DNA from: Phytophthora hibernalis
Taxonomy: Eukaryota; Oomycota; Peronosporomycetes; Peronosporales; Peronosporaceae
NCBI GenBank assembly: GCA_012656075.1
Contig: JAAKBF010000218.1
Coordinates: forward strand, 124,001-188,000
Length of the DNA stretch: 64,000 nucleotides
Reading direction: 5' to 3'
Shown: piece by piece, positions 35,694 through 44,160 of the stretch
How the letters are laid out: each line of letters starts with the position of its first letter
How positions within the stretch are numbered: position 1 is the stretch's first letter
Program-made: the position numbers and the translations under genes
The notes under the pieces: generated by a model
What the model saw: the letters and a program-made list of their open reading frames with translations, nothing else
What the model was told of the DNA's origin: nothing
Database searches by the model: none

Positions 35694-35793
35694 TTGATTG
35701 CGAGGGGGTGGCGGCAGACTGCGGCCAAGAAGACGCTGTGACTTCCCTTGGGTGTGGTGGTGAACGTGGTGGACGTGATTGAGCGTCGAGGCT
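35694..35793 (+). pseudogene. Relic copy of the IMP2 protease 5' end
   Basis: This stretch aligns by eye with the beginning of the intact IMP2 gene at 39349-39445. In the matching frame it reads RGWRQTAAKKTL, a stop where IMP2 has Trp (TGA for TGG), then LPLGVVVNVVDV, against MGWRQTAVKTVLWLPVGVTV in IMP2. Similarity fades after about 100 bp. The relic sits directly after CASP, 3.6 kb upstream of the functional copy, so the interval between may have come in by duplication or insertion. Confidence 0.7.
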
Positions 35794-35804
35794 CCACCAT
35801 TTCA

Positions 35805-36660
35805 TCATAACTTCGTTTCTCTTATTTCGCCCTGCGCTAAAACCATAAACAAACCTCCGGATCTCGTACAAAAGGCAATGGAATGCATCACCGTAGATGT
35901 CCATACCACCGGAAAAGAAGCTCGTACGTGGAGAGTTCCTTCCAGACTTGGACACTGTCGGTATTGGCTTGGTGGCAGGAGGTACCTGTGGAACAGACGA
36001 CAGCTGTAACAAAACGTTGGTGCACTCCAAACCAAAGCGTCGTAGACGCAGTCCACTGTATCGTGGTTCTTGAGCAGCATCTTCTCAGCCAGCGCGAGCA
36101 TGCTCGCGGGTGTAACGCCGGTTCCACCTGCAGCATCATGCTGCCAGCACACGTACTTGATGTTATCGATGGCCTTGAATATCTTGAGCGCCGTCTACTG
36201 CTGCTTGAGGGAGGCGCCGCGCCGCGCGTAGGCCACGAAGAGCGTCTGGAACTGGTCCTCGTCGGGCGGCTGCCACGGCGCACGCATGCTCGAACGTGGG
36301 CAGCGTCTCTCGCAGTCACCCATATTGAAGACCAGGTGCATGGTGTTGAGCAGCATGCATCCGTGGGCTGCGGGGCTGGACGTGGAGACAGAAGTCCAGC
36401 GCCTCCTTCACGCGGCCTGTGGGTGGGTGTCGTCACGGTGGTTACGAGCTGTAAATGAAAAGCAGCAAGTAATCACTGTGACCACGATGAGGAGACGCTT
36501 ACCACCTGCAAAGCAGGCTAATCAATTTAGAGATACATAAAAGGGCCACATACCACTTCATGTGGCAACGCCTGCAACTCAACCGAAAGGCGGCTGCCGA
36601 TGCGGTCGTGCTTCTCTACGGCTCGGCTGAAGGCGTCTGCGAAGAAAAGTCTCACTCTGC
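35805..36660 (-). pseudogene. Decayed minus-strand gene fragment
   Basis: Coding-like frames with splice signals survive but cannot be joined into one gene. From the 5' side there is a segment like DAFSRAVEKHDRIG and LSVELQALPHE (about 36570-36650), a segment GRVKEALDFCLHVQPR after a CACAG acceptor (about 36420), and a longer frame with NTMHLVFNMGD, DEDQFQTLFVAYARRGASL, an in-frame TAG near 36203, then TPASMLALAEKMLLKNHD. The helical, repeat-like pattern recalls pentatricopeptide proteins, but this is a weak guess. No upstream exons are present before the next gene, so it looks 5'-truncated and broken. Confidence 0.45.
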
Positions 36661-36717
36661 AATTTCCCGCCGAGAACAAACACCACCACCTCCAGCCACT
36701 CAACCACTCAACCGACT

Positions 36718-37841
36718 ATGACTACCAAGACACGAGCCCGCGTCTTCACGACGTTCCGGCGCCTCGTGTCTTCGTTCAAGCGCGCCCCGGTCACTCTCAA
36801 GCAGAACACCCGCCGCGACGACTGCACCGCTGACTCGGACGACTCGGACGACTCGGACGACGACGACGAGTGGGGCATTGTGCACGCGCCAAAGCTGCAC
36901 GCCCGGACCGACCACCTGTGCCTCTCCACGGCGCACAACGGTGTACAGGTCACCCTGCTCCTCTCCGTCGCCGCCAACGTTCACGCCCCGCGCCTTCAGC
37001 AGTTCCGCGTGAAGTGGACGTTCGCTGCTGTCGACGGCAGCACGCCCCCGCGCCAATTCGTCCAGCTGCCTATGTACGCCGTATCGATGGTGACGACGTC
37101 CCACTTCAGCGCGTACGTCGCGTGTCAGCTCCAGCTCGCGGCGCACCATCACCAACAGCGGTTGATGGGCATCAACGTTCCCCCACGCCGCGATATCAGC
37201 CTGTCTCTCATGCTGTCGTCGTCGACGCCACCGCTGACTCCGACGCCAACCGCACTGGCACGTCCGACACGGCCGCCAACAAACAGCAGTCCGTCGCCGT
37301 TCACCGTGCTCACGCCCCTGCTGCTCATCCCCGGCACGGTGTGAGCACGAAAGTGGCCAAGTCGAGCACCTCCCCCACTGCATCCATCGACCACCGCGCT
37401 GACAAGTCCGACACGGCCGCCAACAAACAGCAGTCCGTCGCCGTTCACCGTGCTCACGCCCCTGCTGCTCATTACCGGCAGGGTGTGAGCACGAAAGCGG
37501 ACAAGTCGAGGGGAGGCGCTACAGAAGCGGCCAAGTCGAGCACCTTCAGTGATCAGGCGCCGCGGTACATGCTGTACACAGCGTCGGCGGGGTACGCTTC
37601 CAGACGCCAGGATAGTTTGCAGCGGCGCCAGGCTGCCCACGTTCAGCATACTGCCAACACACAGGCAGCAATGCTGGAGCGCCAGCCGCCAGCGGTACGA
37701 CGTCCCATTCGTCGTGTCGCCAAGCCGGCATACATGGACTACGAGACGTCCACTGCGTGGCTGGCAAAGCGCCACGACAGCCAAGTCCGCCGCGCGCAGC
37801 TTCAGACAGCCACTCGCAGCTGCTCGCCGTTCCGCCACTAG
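36718..37841 (+). CDS. Unknown protein with acidic run and tandem 48-residue repeats
   Basis: I do not recognise it. ATG 36718 opens a basic N-terminus followed by an Asp/Ser run (DSDDSDDSDDDDEW) and a folded-looking region with beta-strand pattern (VQVTLLLSVAANVH, FRVKWTFAAVDGS, AYVACQLQL). One base is missing in CCCCC at 37180-37184. With it the frame enters a repeat region whose unit contains SDTAANKQQSVAVHRAHAP and AAH, occurring twice 144 bp apart, then a His/Arg/Gln-rich tail to a TAG at 37839. Weaker echoes of the repeat (RAAHFQQGV, HAAHFQQCV) continue in other frames to about 38000, so the gene may once have been longer. 374 residues after correction. It lies in the disturbed zone between the IMP2 relic and IMP2. 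Confidence 0.5.
36832..36868. repeat. Nine-base GACTCGGAC tandem repeat
   Basis: About three copies of ACTCGGACG run into a (GAC)n stretch, encoding the Asp/Ser run of the overlapping gene. Confidence 0.7.
37262..37549 (+). repeat. Two tandem 144-bp coding repeats
   Basis: The block starting GTCCGACACGGCCGCC at 37262 recurs at 37406. The first roughly 100 bases are nearly identical (differences such as CATCCCCGGCACGG against CATTACCGGCAGGG) and the remainder is diverged. The period is a multiple of three, so the repeat keeps the reading frame. Confidence 0.75.
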
Positions 37842-38468
37842 GCGCCACAGCAAGCATCGCCCACCGTCGTTGTCGTTGTCCGCGCCCGCACTCGCACTCG
37901 CGCTGCTCATTTCCAGCAAGGTGTGGCGCGGACGTGCCCTCTATCGACAGTTCGCCACCGTCGCTGTCCACGCTCATGCCCACGCTGCTCATTTCCAGCA
38001 GTGCGTCGACGAGGACGCGAACAGTTTGCAGACTTCTCCGGTCGCTTTCACCATCGATGTTGTTGCTGCCAGCAGCACTAATGGCTACCGCGCCCACGCA
38101 TCTCTGCTCATTGCTAGAAGAGCGTGGGGTCCGGCCAAGTCGCGCGAAGCCACCAGTGCCATCAAAAGCGTGTAGATACTTCGCCATCTATTTATCCGTC
38201 TACTACGTAGTACTAAAACACCGTAATATCTCTCATTCCGTCGCGATGGTGTTCATTGCGTCGCTCGTCTGGAGCGTACGGCTAGTTATTGGACCTTTGA
38301 TGCAAAAACTTTGGATTCGAAGTACCCGACCTACTTCTGCAAAATGGAGCGAATGCTGGCACGACGCTCCCCCAGCATCTTATTTGCAGCAACTGTAGGA
38401 CGTTCGCAGGCGACTTTAGTTGCACTTGATCGTGCGCTGACGATGGCGCCTTCGAGGTGCTAAGCGAT

Positions 38469-38793
38469 GTGAACTTGAGCTCCCAAAGACGCCAGCCCTT
38501 CTTGCATGTGCTTCAGGAGGTTCCGCAGCGCTGCGCACAGCTACTCGCTCTTCTTGCTCTTCTTGTTGGTTGACTGGAGGTGCGCAAGTGCCAAAGCGCT
38601 AAGTGCTGTCAAACTACAGTCAGCCAGCAGCGTAGTCAACGTGGATACGTCATACGGTGACATCGCCACAGTATTAGTAGAGAAATCGCCAGGCGCATAC
38701 ACCAGCCCTGCGCGAAGTAGCTCCAAAATCACAGCCCTGAAGCTTCGATATCGCAGGATCGGGCTGTAGCGGAAGTACGACGATATCGTGGCC
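38469..38793 (-). pseudogene. Helical gene fragment with one in-frame stop
   Basis: From a TTAG splice-acceptor-like site at 38793 a minus-strand frame runs to a TAG at 38469 with coding character throughout (YFRYSPILRYRSFRAVILEL, STLTTLLADCSLTALSALAL, CAALRNLLKHMQEGLASLG). A TAG near 38555 breaks it after KKSKKSE. The helical Leu/Ala-rich pattern suggests a repeat protein of armadillo or similar type, which is only an impression. No upstream exon is found, since the adjoining DNA on that side is occupied by the next fragment on the opposite strand. Confidence 0.4.
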
Positions 38794-38810
38794 TAACTGC
38801 ACCTCACAGG

Positions 38811-39245
38811 TTCTGGTTCCGGCGAGCCTCGACTTCACAAGAAGCTTTGGAAATGGAGCTCGGAAGTGATTGCTACGCCGGCTCGCATTATGGATGCTAT
38901 CAACGACGAGGGCGAGGGAAGCGACGACCTATCTGCTCCGACTGCAAGCGACGCAGATTTTCGCTGCTGACGGGAATCAGAGCGAGAGCAGGTCCTCGGA
39001 TACGCTCGTTGCCAGGACGAGACTGCGGCTCGTTCAGAAAACCCGTAAGTCTTAATCTCCTTCTACAGTTCCTTGGCCGTGCGGTTTGACGTGTCTTCGA
39101 ATCGAGCGGCAAAATGTACTCAAAAACGTGTAGTCGTCGGCGTGAACTTCTCCGTTCAGTCTTGGCGAGCGTGGCCTCCATCGACAACCTGCCAATGGCC
39201 TGTATCGGCCCCTCGTCGTACCCTCCGCAGCGCGTCCCAGCTTGA
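38811..39245 (+). CDS. Gene fragment, unknown (two exons)
   Basis: A CTAAC branch-like site and a CACAG acceptor precede 38811, after which the frame reads KLWKWSSEVIATPARIMDAI and an acidic Ser/Asp stretch. One base appears missing in TTTT near 38957-38960. After it the frame continues ADGNQSESRSSDTLVARTRL to a GTAAGT donor near 39047. A second exon includes MYSKTCSRRRELLRSVLAS and ends at TGA 39243-39245, with a further one-base break near 39090. No 5' exon is found. It could be the tail of a gene whose start was lost in the neighbouring rearrangement. Family unknown. Confidence 0.4.
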
Positions 39246-39354
39246 CTTTCTTCGGCTTCGCTAACTACTACCGGTACACTTCAAGGTCCGTTTTAGACCC
39301 GAATTAAGGTCCGTTATATAGTTTATGCCTCAATTCGCTATTGAGACTATTGCG

Positions 39355-39840
39355 ATGGGGTGGAGGCAGACGGCGGTCAAGACGGTGCTGTGGCTGCCCG
39401 TGGGCGTGACGGTGAACGCAGTGGGTGTAAGTCTGGCGAGCGTCAAGGGGCGATCCATGCAACCGGAGCTCAACGACGGACTGAAGCAGGACACCGTGCG
39501 CGACCGCGTGCTGCTGGACAAGTTCTCGGTGCAGATGCGACGTCGCTACCGGCGTGGCGACGTGGTGGTGCTCGAGTCGCCCGAGGCGGCGGGTGAGTTC
39601 CTGATCAAGCGACTCGTGGCGCTCGAGGGAGACCTGGTGACGGACCGCAGCGGGGGCCACCACGCGGTACCCGTGGGCAAGTGCTGGGTGGAAGGAGACA
39701 ACCCCACGTTCAGTGACGACTGCAACGCGTTCGGCCCCGTACCGCTCGCGCTCATCGACTCGCGTGTGGTCGCCGTCATATGGCCGCCCAGTGAGGTGAA
39801 GATCGTGCGCAACAAGCTGCCGGACCGAGTGGACGGATAG
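39355..39840 (+). CDS. IMP2: Mitochondrial inner membrane protease subunit 2
   Basis: Signal-peptidase-like protease of the inner membrane that removes sorting signals from intermembrane-space proteins. ATG 39355 gives MGWRQTAVKTVLWLPVGV with one membrane helix at the N-terminus. An in-frame ATG ten codons upstream (39325) is also possible but adds an atypical lead. The catalytic Ser lies in GRSMQPELN (about residue 33) and the catalytic Lys in FLIKRLVALEGD. The family C-terminal block EGDNPTFSDDCNAFGPVPLA and AVIWPP is intact. 161 residues, single exon, no frame fault. A decayed copy of its 5' end lies at 35694-35793. Confidence 0.93.
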   Translation: MGWRQTAVKTVLWLPVGVTVNAVGVSLASVKGRSMQPELNDGLKQDTVRDRVLLDKFSVQMRRRYRRGDVVVLESPEAAGEFLIKRLVALEGDLVTDRSGGHHAVPVGKCWVEGDNPTFSDDCNAFGPVPLALIDSRVVAVIWPPSEVKIVRNKLPDRVDG

Positions 39841-40909
39841 AGGAGAGAGTTAATAGATGCGGGTGCTGGAGTTAAAAGCCGGCTTTTGCGAGGGGTATGA
39901 GTGACCTTGGTGGAGAAGGGAAAACTGATGTCGGCGTCCAGACGCAGATCAATGCTTTGCTGCTGCATTCTGAGGTCGTGCGCACTGGACGACATGAAAT
40001 CCTGTGGCGTAACGGAACGATGCTTTGTTGATGTGGAGTAATAGGTTGATGCACTTTAAATGCCATGGTGGCGCATGGTGCTCTCTCTCTTGGGGCTAGT
40101 TGGCTGCAAGTGCAGGGCAAACTCTTGCAGTGGACAGTCCGTTTGCCGCTGTTTCCGTACGAGCTACTCCAAGAGATGGCATAAAAAGCTGATGTTGAAG
40201 TGCATCAAACCAATGGACTCGTCCTTTAGTCCATCGAAAATCGTCTTTCACACGCCTACCGGTACTTGATATTGTTTTCCATTGCATGTATCGCACTGGT
40301 TTTCGGGTTTGCGAAATGGGTCCGAAGTCGAAATACTGTATGTAGTATTAATATATACTCCTGCTTATGAATTCTTAACGTTAGCTTCGATCTCCGTGTT
40401 CATCATCTTAACGTCACAGTCACCATTCATACAATTCATCGATAGTGTTTGTCGATGTACGGCAGCAAGATGGCGGAAGTGCCGCTGCCGCGGCTCAACA
40501 TTGAGCTATCATAACCGCGGCATTGCGTTGCTGATTCAGTCGTCTGCAGGATTCATCGCACCGGAAAGCGCATTGAGCAATGCTCAATGAGCATTCGACG
40601 CGCTCGCATGCAGAAACGATCAGGTTTGCCCTTGCTGATGCAGCGATAAACACGTCGCTACCGGTACACCTACAACAACAACTGCACGCCCGCGTTGAAG
40701 TGATGGAGAGCAAGACAAACTTTGATGAAATACCTTATCGTGTGGTGCAATTGTGCAAGGCTGCTGCTGAAAACAGCCTCAACTTGAACACCACCACCTT
40801 AACTACTCTTTGTAAATACACATCGAACACTCTATAATACAGGACGGACGCCAAACACGGCGCCGATAGATAGTCCCCTTGAGTCACCTCACTGCAGCCT
40901 CCGCTGCCT
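39841..40909. other. Intergenic, no supported gene
   Basis: Several frames of 60-150 codons exist on both strands but none has a clear coding pattern or homologue. A minus-strand stretch at 40096-40296 looks mildly protein-like and may be a transposon relic. TACCGGTA occurs at 40257-40264 and 40659-40666. Confidence 0.4.
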
Positions 40910-41941
40910 TCAGTTGCAGAAGCGACGAATGCGTGCCGAGTCCGACTGGCTGATGAGCGCGTTGGTCTTGCAGTCGATGGAGCAGAAGCCGTCGGCCGGC
41001 GTCAACGCCTTCTGGAAAGCCTGCGCGCAGTTGTGGCACTTGGACGTCTCCGAGTGGATGGTGGTGCCGTAGTGGCTCGTGCGGTTCTCGAGCGTCACCT
41101 CCTCGCTCAGCACATAGAAGGCGCTGCGACCGGAGCCGCTCCAGGGCTTGAGCATCACGTATCCGTAGTCCACGAGGCGCAGGAAGAGCGCGGCGCACCC
41201 CGTGCGGTTGGCCATTACGCCGGCGTCCGCGAGCCAGCTCACGGCCTCGGACTGCACGAAGTACTGGTACTGCACCTTGGAGCGCTTATTGCGCGAGGTT
41301 AGGGCCAGCACCTCCACGGCGCTGAACACGAGTTCCTCCTCCACGTCGCCCAGCTGCTCATTGTCCGAGGACTCGCTGGACGCGGCGGCCGACTCGAGGG
41401 ACAGCGACGAGCCAGAGGACGCCAGCGTCGACTCGGCCAGCGCGTGGCAGTGCGTGCACACGCGCACGCGGCCCTTGTAGCCGAGCTCGGGCAGTCGCAC
41501 GTAGAAGGGCGAGCAGTCGCCGCACACGAGCTCCCCGCACGCGCGGCAGTGGTGACGGCGGCGCGTCCAGATGGAGAAGTCGCTGCCGCAGCACAGACAC
41601 GAGTCACTGGCGGCGTCGGGGCGCCACTGCGGCTGCTGCGGCTCCTTGCCGAGCGCCAGGGGCGAGTCGCACGCGGTCACGGACACTCCCATTATGATTA
41701 GTCGCGGGTTGAAGACGCTCTGTGCTCGACGCTCGAAATCCGAAAGTGAGCTCGGAGTTTGAAAAGTTTTTGATGAGGCGCCTGGCGCTGCATGGATGGC
41801 CTGTCTGAACACACACACACAGTCGCCCTCCGCATCACCGCCCATCACCTTCCTGCGGAACAGCATTTCGGAGGCACAGCCGAAATGGTTGGGATGGTTT
41901 CCTTTACGACAACGGGTTAGAGCCAAACTCGCGAACATCAT
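40910..41941 (-). CDS. FYVE-type zinc finger protein with DEP-like domain
   Basis: The Cys/His cluster CLCCGSDFS...RRRHHCRACGELVC...RVRVCTHCHAL (about residues 112-170 of the long frame) contains the RRHHCR ligand motif of FYVE fingers, which bind phosphatidylinositol 3-phosphate on endosomes. A Ser/Glu-rich linker follows, then a segment (VQSEAVSWLADAGVMANRTG, then LVDYGYVMLKPW) with the helix pattern of a DEP domain, and a Cys-containing tail (SKCHNCAQAF, GFCSIDCKTN) that may bind another zinc. The long frame starts at ATG 41941 (343 residues). An internal ATG at 41692 (MGVSVTACDSP) would give a more typical short lead before the finger. Single exon, no fault seen. Confidence 0.8.
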   Translation of the reverse strand: MMFASLALTRCRKGNHPNHFGCASEMLFRRKVMGGDAEGDCVCVFRQAIHAAPGASSKTFQTPSSLSDFERRAQSVFNPRLIIMGVSVTACDSPLALGKEPQQPQWRPDAASDSCLCCGSDFSIWTRRRHHCRACGELVCGDCSPFYVRLPELGYKGRVRVCTHCHALAESTLASSGSSLSLESAAASSESSDNEQLGDVEEELVFSAVEVLALTSRNKRSKVQYQYFVQSEAVSWLADAGVMANRTGCAALFLRLVDYGYVMLKPWSGSGRSAFYVLSEEVTLENRTSHYGTTIHSETSKCHNCAQAFQKALTPADGFCSIDCKTNALISQSDSARIRRFCN

Positions 41942-42989
41942 GCGTTTTTCGCTCTAGACGTGAGCAGCACGGCTGGTAAACGGCTCGCTTGCCATGCTGC
42001 CTCTTGCCGTTTGCTGCCCGTTGGTATTCGCCACTTGATGAGTTTGCCGAGTTTCTGAAGCGCAGTGGAGGGCTGCGGGAACGGCTCATTTTCGCAGGTG
42101 TCAAGAGGATTTGCCGTTCTCGACAACTTCTTGCTGCGCCAACCACGAAGTCGAACGTGGCATTTTTGCAGCAGTGGCGAGTCGCCACTGGCGACTATCG
42201 CGACCACAGCCCTCCGTTGCCGCCGTTGCGACTGCGAAGATGGCGTTCGCTTTCGCTGTCTGCTTGGTCTAAAGAGTCTTTACATGGTGCCGCTGGTGTT
42301 AAACTGAAGTGAGGTGGGGCTGCATTTTTTAAGGGAAACTGCAGCTTCTGCAGCGTCTGCACTGATTTCCTATGTGGCCGAGAAACTATAATGCATGGAT
42401 ACCACGACGGGAGAACAATTTGTTCTCGGTCTCTGATTTCGCTGCGTGGGTGACCGAAGGTAAGAGAGGCCGACCGCGTCCGTGTGGTGCGTTGCCGGCC
42501 TTCTCCGCTCGATGTGCCAGCCAAACCTCTGGTTGAAGCGGGCGACGCGTCCGATGTGTCCGCGGTCCACCATCAGAAAATGGCATGACGAATGCGTGGG
42601 ATTGAAGCGGACATGCACAGGCGACACGCCTGGATTGATTGAGCAGCCAAAAGACCAAGCACCGCGCCAGCGAGTTCCTTGGGACAGCAGCCTTCACATC
42701 GAGGCGGAATTGTTCTGCTTGTTGCGAACTTCTCAAGCTTCTCAAGCCGCAACTTCACCTTGGCATCGTGCAAACGAAAACACATCGCTTGGTGCTTCTT
42801 CAAACTCTGCCTCTGAAAAAGACTGCCATCTGCAAACAAACGCACAACCGTCTCTATCTATCTCTCCACGCACTCGGTGAGAAAACGCTGTTGACGCAGG
42901 GCTCCCTGTTGACAAAATACAACGCTTGCATGCATCGGCGAGCAAAGTCTCGATTCCACTGCCCCATATTTTTTAAAATACCTTTTAAA
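41942..42989. other. Intergenic, possible degraded coding remnants
   Basis: No gene can be supported. A minus-strand stretch near 42720-42830 (KLRLEKLEKF) has a mild helical coding look but stops on both sides. The rest is featureless. Confidence 0.35.
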
Positions 42990-43155
42990 AAGGTTAGTGA
43001 GCAATGTTCACGAGGATAACGGAACATTGCGCGTCGGGCTCATTTGGCCGCCAGATGTATTGCAGCAGCGTTATCCTAAAAAATCGGAGCTGGTCTTCAT
43101 CGCCTTGTCTGTCGAAGAAGTTCCTGCTTCAGCTCCCGCCGTTGAACCGACATAG
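42990..43155 (+). pseudogene. Coding fragment, unknown
   Basis: A plus-strand frame reading SNVHEDNGTLRVGLIWPPDV and SELVFIALSVEEVPASAP ends at TAG 43153-43155. It has strong protein character but no start codon in frame nearby. It may be an exon or broken piece of the gene that follows at 43372. Confidence 0.35.
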
Positions 43156-43371
43156 AGCACAGTGGCAAGCGTTGGCGCGAAAGGCATCGTTTTCGCCGCC
43201 ACCTTACTCGTCCGTACGGTTCGACTTTAGCGATTCAAAGCCTGCACACGAGCACAGGATAAGCAAAGGAACACGCTCGAGATCGAGTTGAGCTGTGCAT
43301 CAAAATTACTGTAAACGCACAGCGCCGAGTGCCAACATCCCAATGCGAGGCCGAGAACGTTGTTGACCGCC

Positions 43372-43782
43372 ATGGCATCGACCCGGCGCGACGAGCTGCT
43401 GCAATCAAGCGCGACGACCAAGACGGCACCGCTCAACAGAGACTGGGCCGCTGGTTTCAGCAGACCATGCTCACGCTCGTGTTCACCAACGCTGCGTTAC
43501 CGGTCCCCATTTCTATTCACGCTACGAATGCAAATGCTCCTGTATTCGAGCAGCAATCCCCTAGTGTGCCAAGACGAGCCGTAGCAAGCGATTCAAGCCT
43601 GCAACCAGGACAAGGCCGCACCCATCGAGACTCGATTCGAGTGTCAAGTTGACAGAGTGCCAGCGGCAGCGTCTGCTGACAGCGAGTGGGACGGCGAGAC
43701 AGACCAGCCAGTGCATGCCCGGTTGTCGCAGCTCGTCATCGCGGTGCTGGTGCTTTTGGTGGTCATCGTGATTCGCAAATGA
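43372..43782 (+). CDS. Possible tail-anchored membrane protein
   Basis: ATG 43372 in a good context (GCCATGG) opens MASTRRDELLQSSATTKTAP. The last part, in another frame, reads SEWDGETDQPVHARLSQ followed by a hydrophobic helix (LVIAVLVLLVVIVIRK) and stops at 43782, which is the form of a C-terminal tail anchor. A GTAG acceptor-like site near 43582 fits an intron between the two parts, but the phase does not close, so either a base is missing or the intron is different. The family is not recognised. The strand assignment competes with an open minus-strand frame (43561-44157). Confidence 0.35.
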
Positions 43783-44160
43783 GTGGCACTGACGAGCGCG
43801 AAAGAGCTTGCGGTCTCCGCTGAGGTCAGCCATGTCACCCCTGCCGATTTGCGAGACGGTGGTTGGCGACGGCATGTGTGTCGACACCTTGGAGGAATTC
43901 CACCCACCACCGCATAGTGGCGTGCGAGCACTGCCATGTTTGTCAAAGCACAGCTTCACGACGGACTCTTCAACATGCTCATCCCCGCTTTGCGCAAGCA
44001 AATGGCTACGAAAGCTCTGCACGTCAGCAAGACTCCAACGAGCCACCACCACCAGTCGATCTCGCTTCCCGCACTTCAGTGTAGCCACTTCTGTGTCTTG
44101 GACGGAACATGTCGCGTTGAAGCTGCTCGACATGCTGGTTGAAGTTAATGTAGCCATCTC

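Noticed and set aside
41805..41820. Short (CA)n run considered as a microsatellite
   Set aside because: Only about six units within the N-terminal part of an open frame; not worth calling.
43561..44157. 198-codon minus-strand frame
   Set aside because: Its 5' part may be the tail of the LRR/EF-hand gene, but the rest mirrors the tail-anchor helix and is His/Asp/Gln-rich, so it is not called as its own gene.
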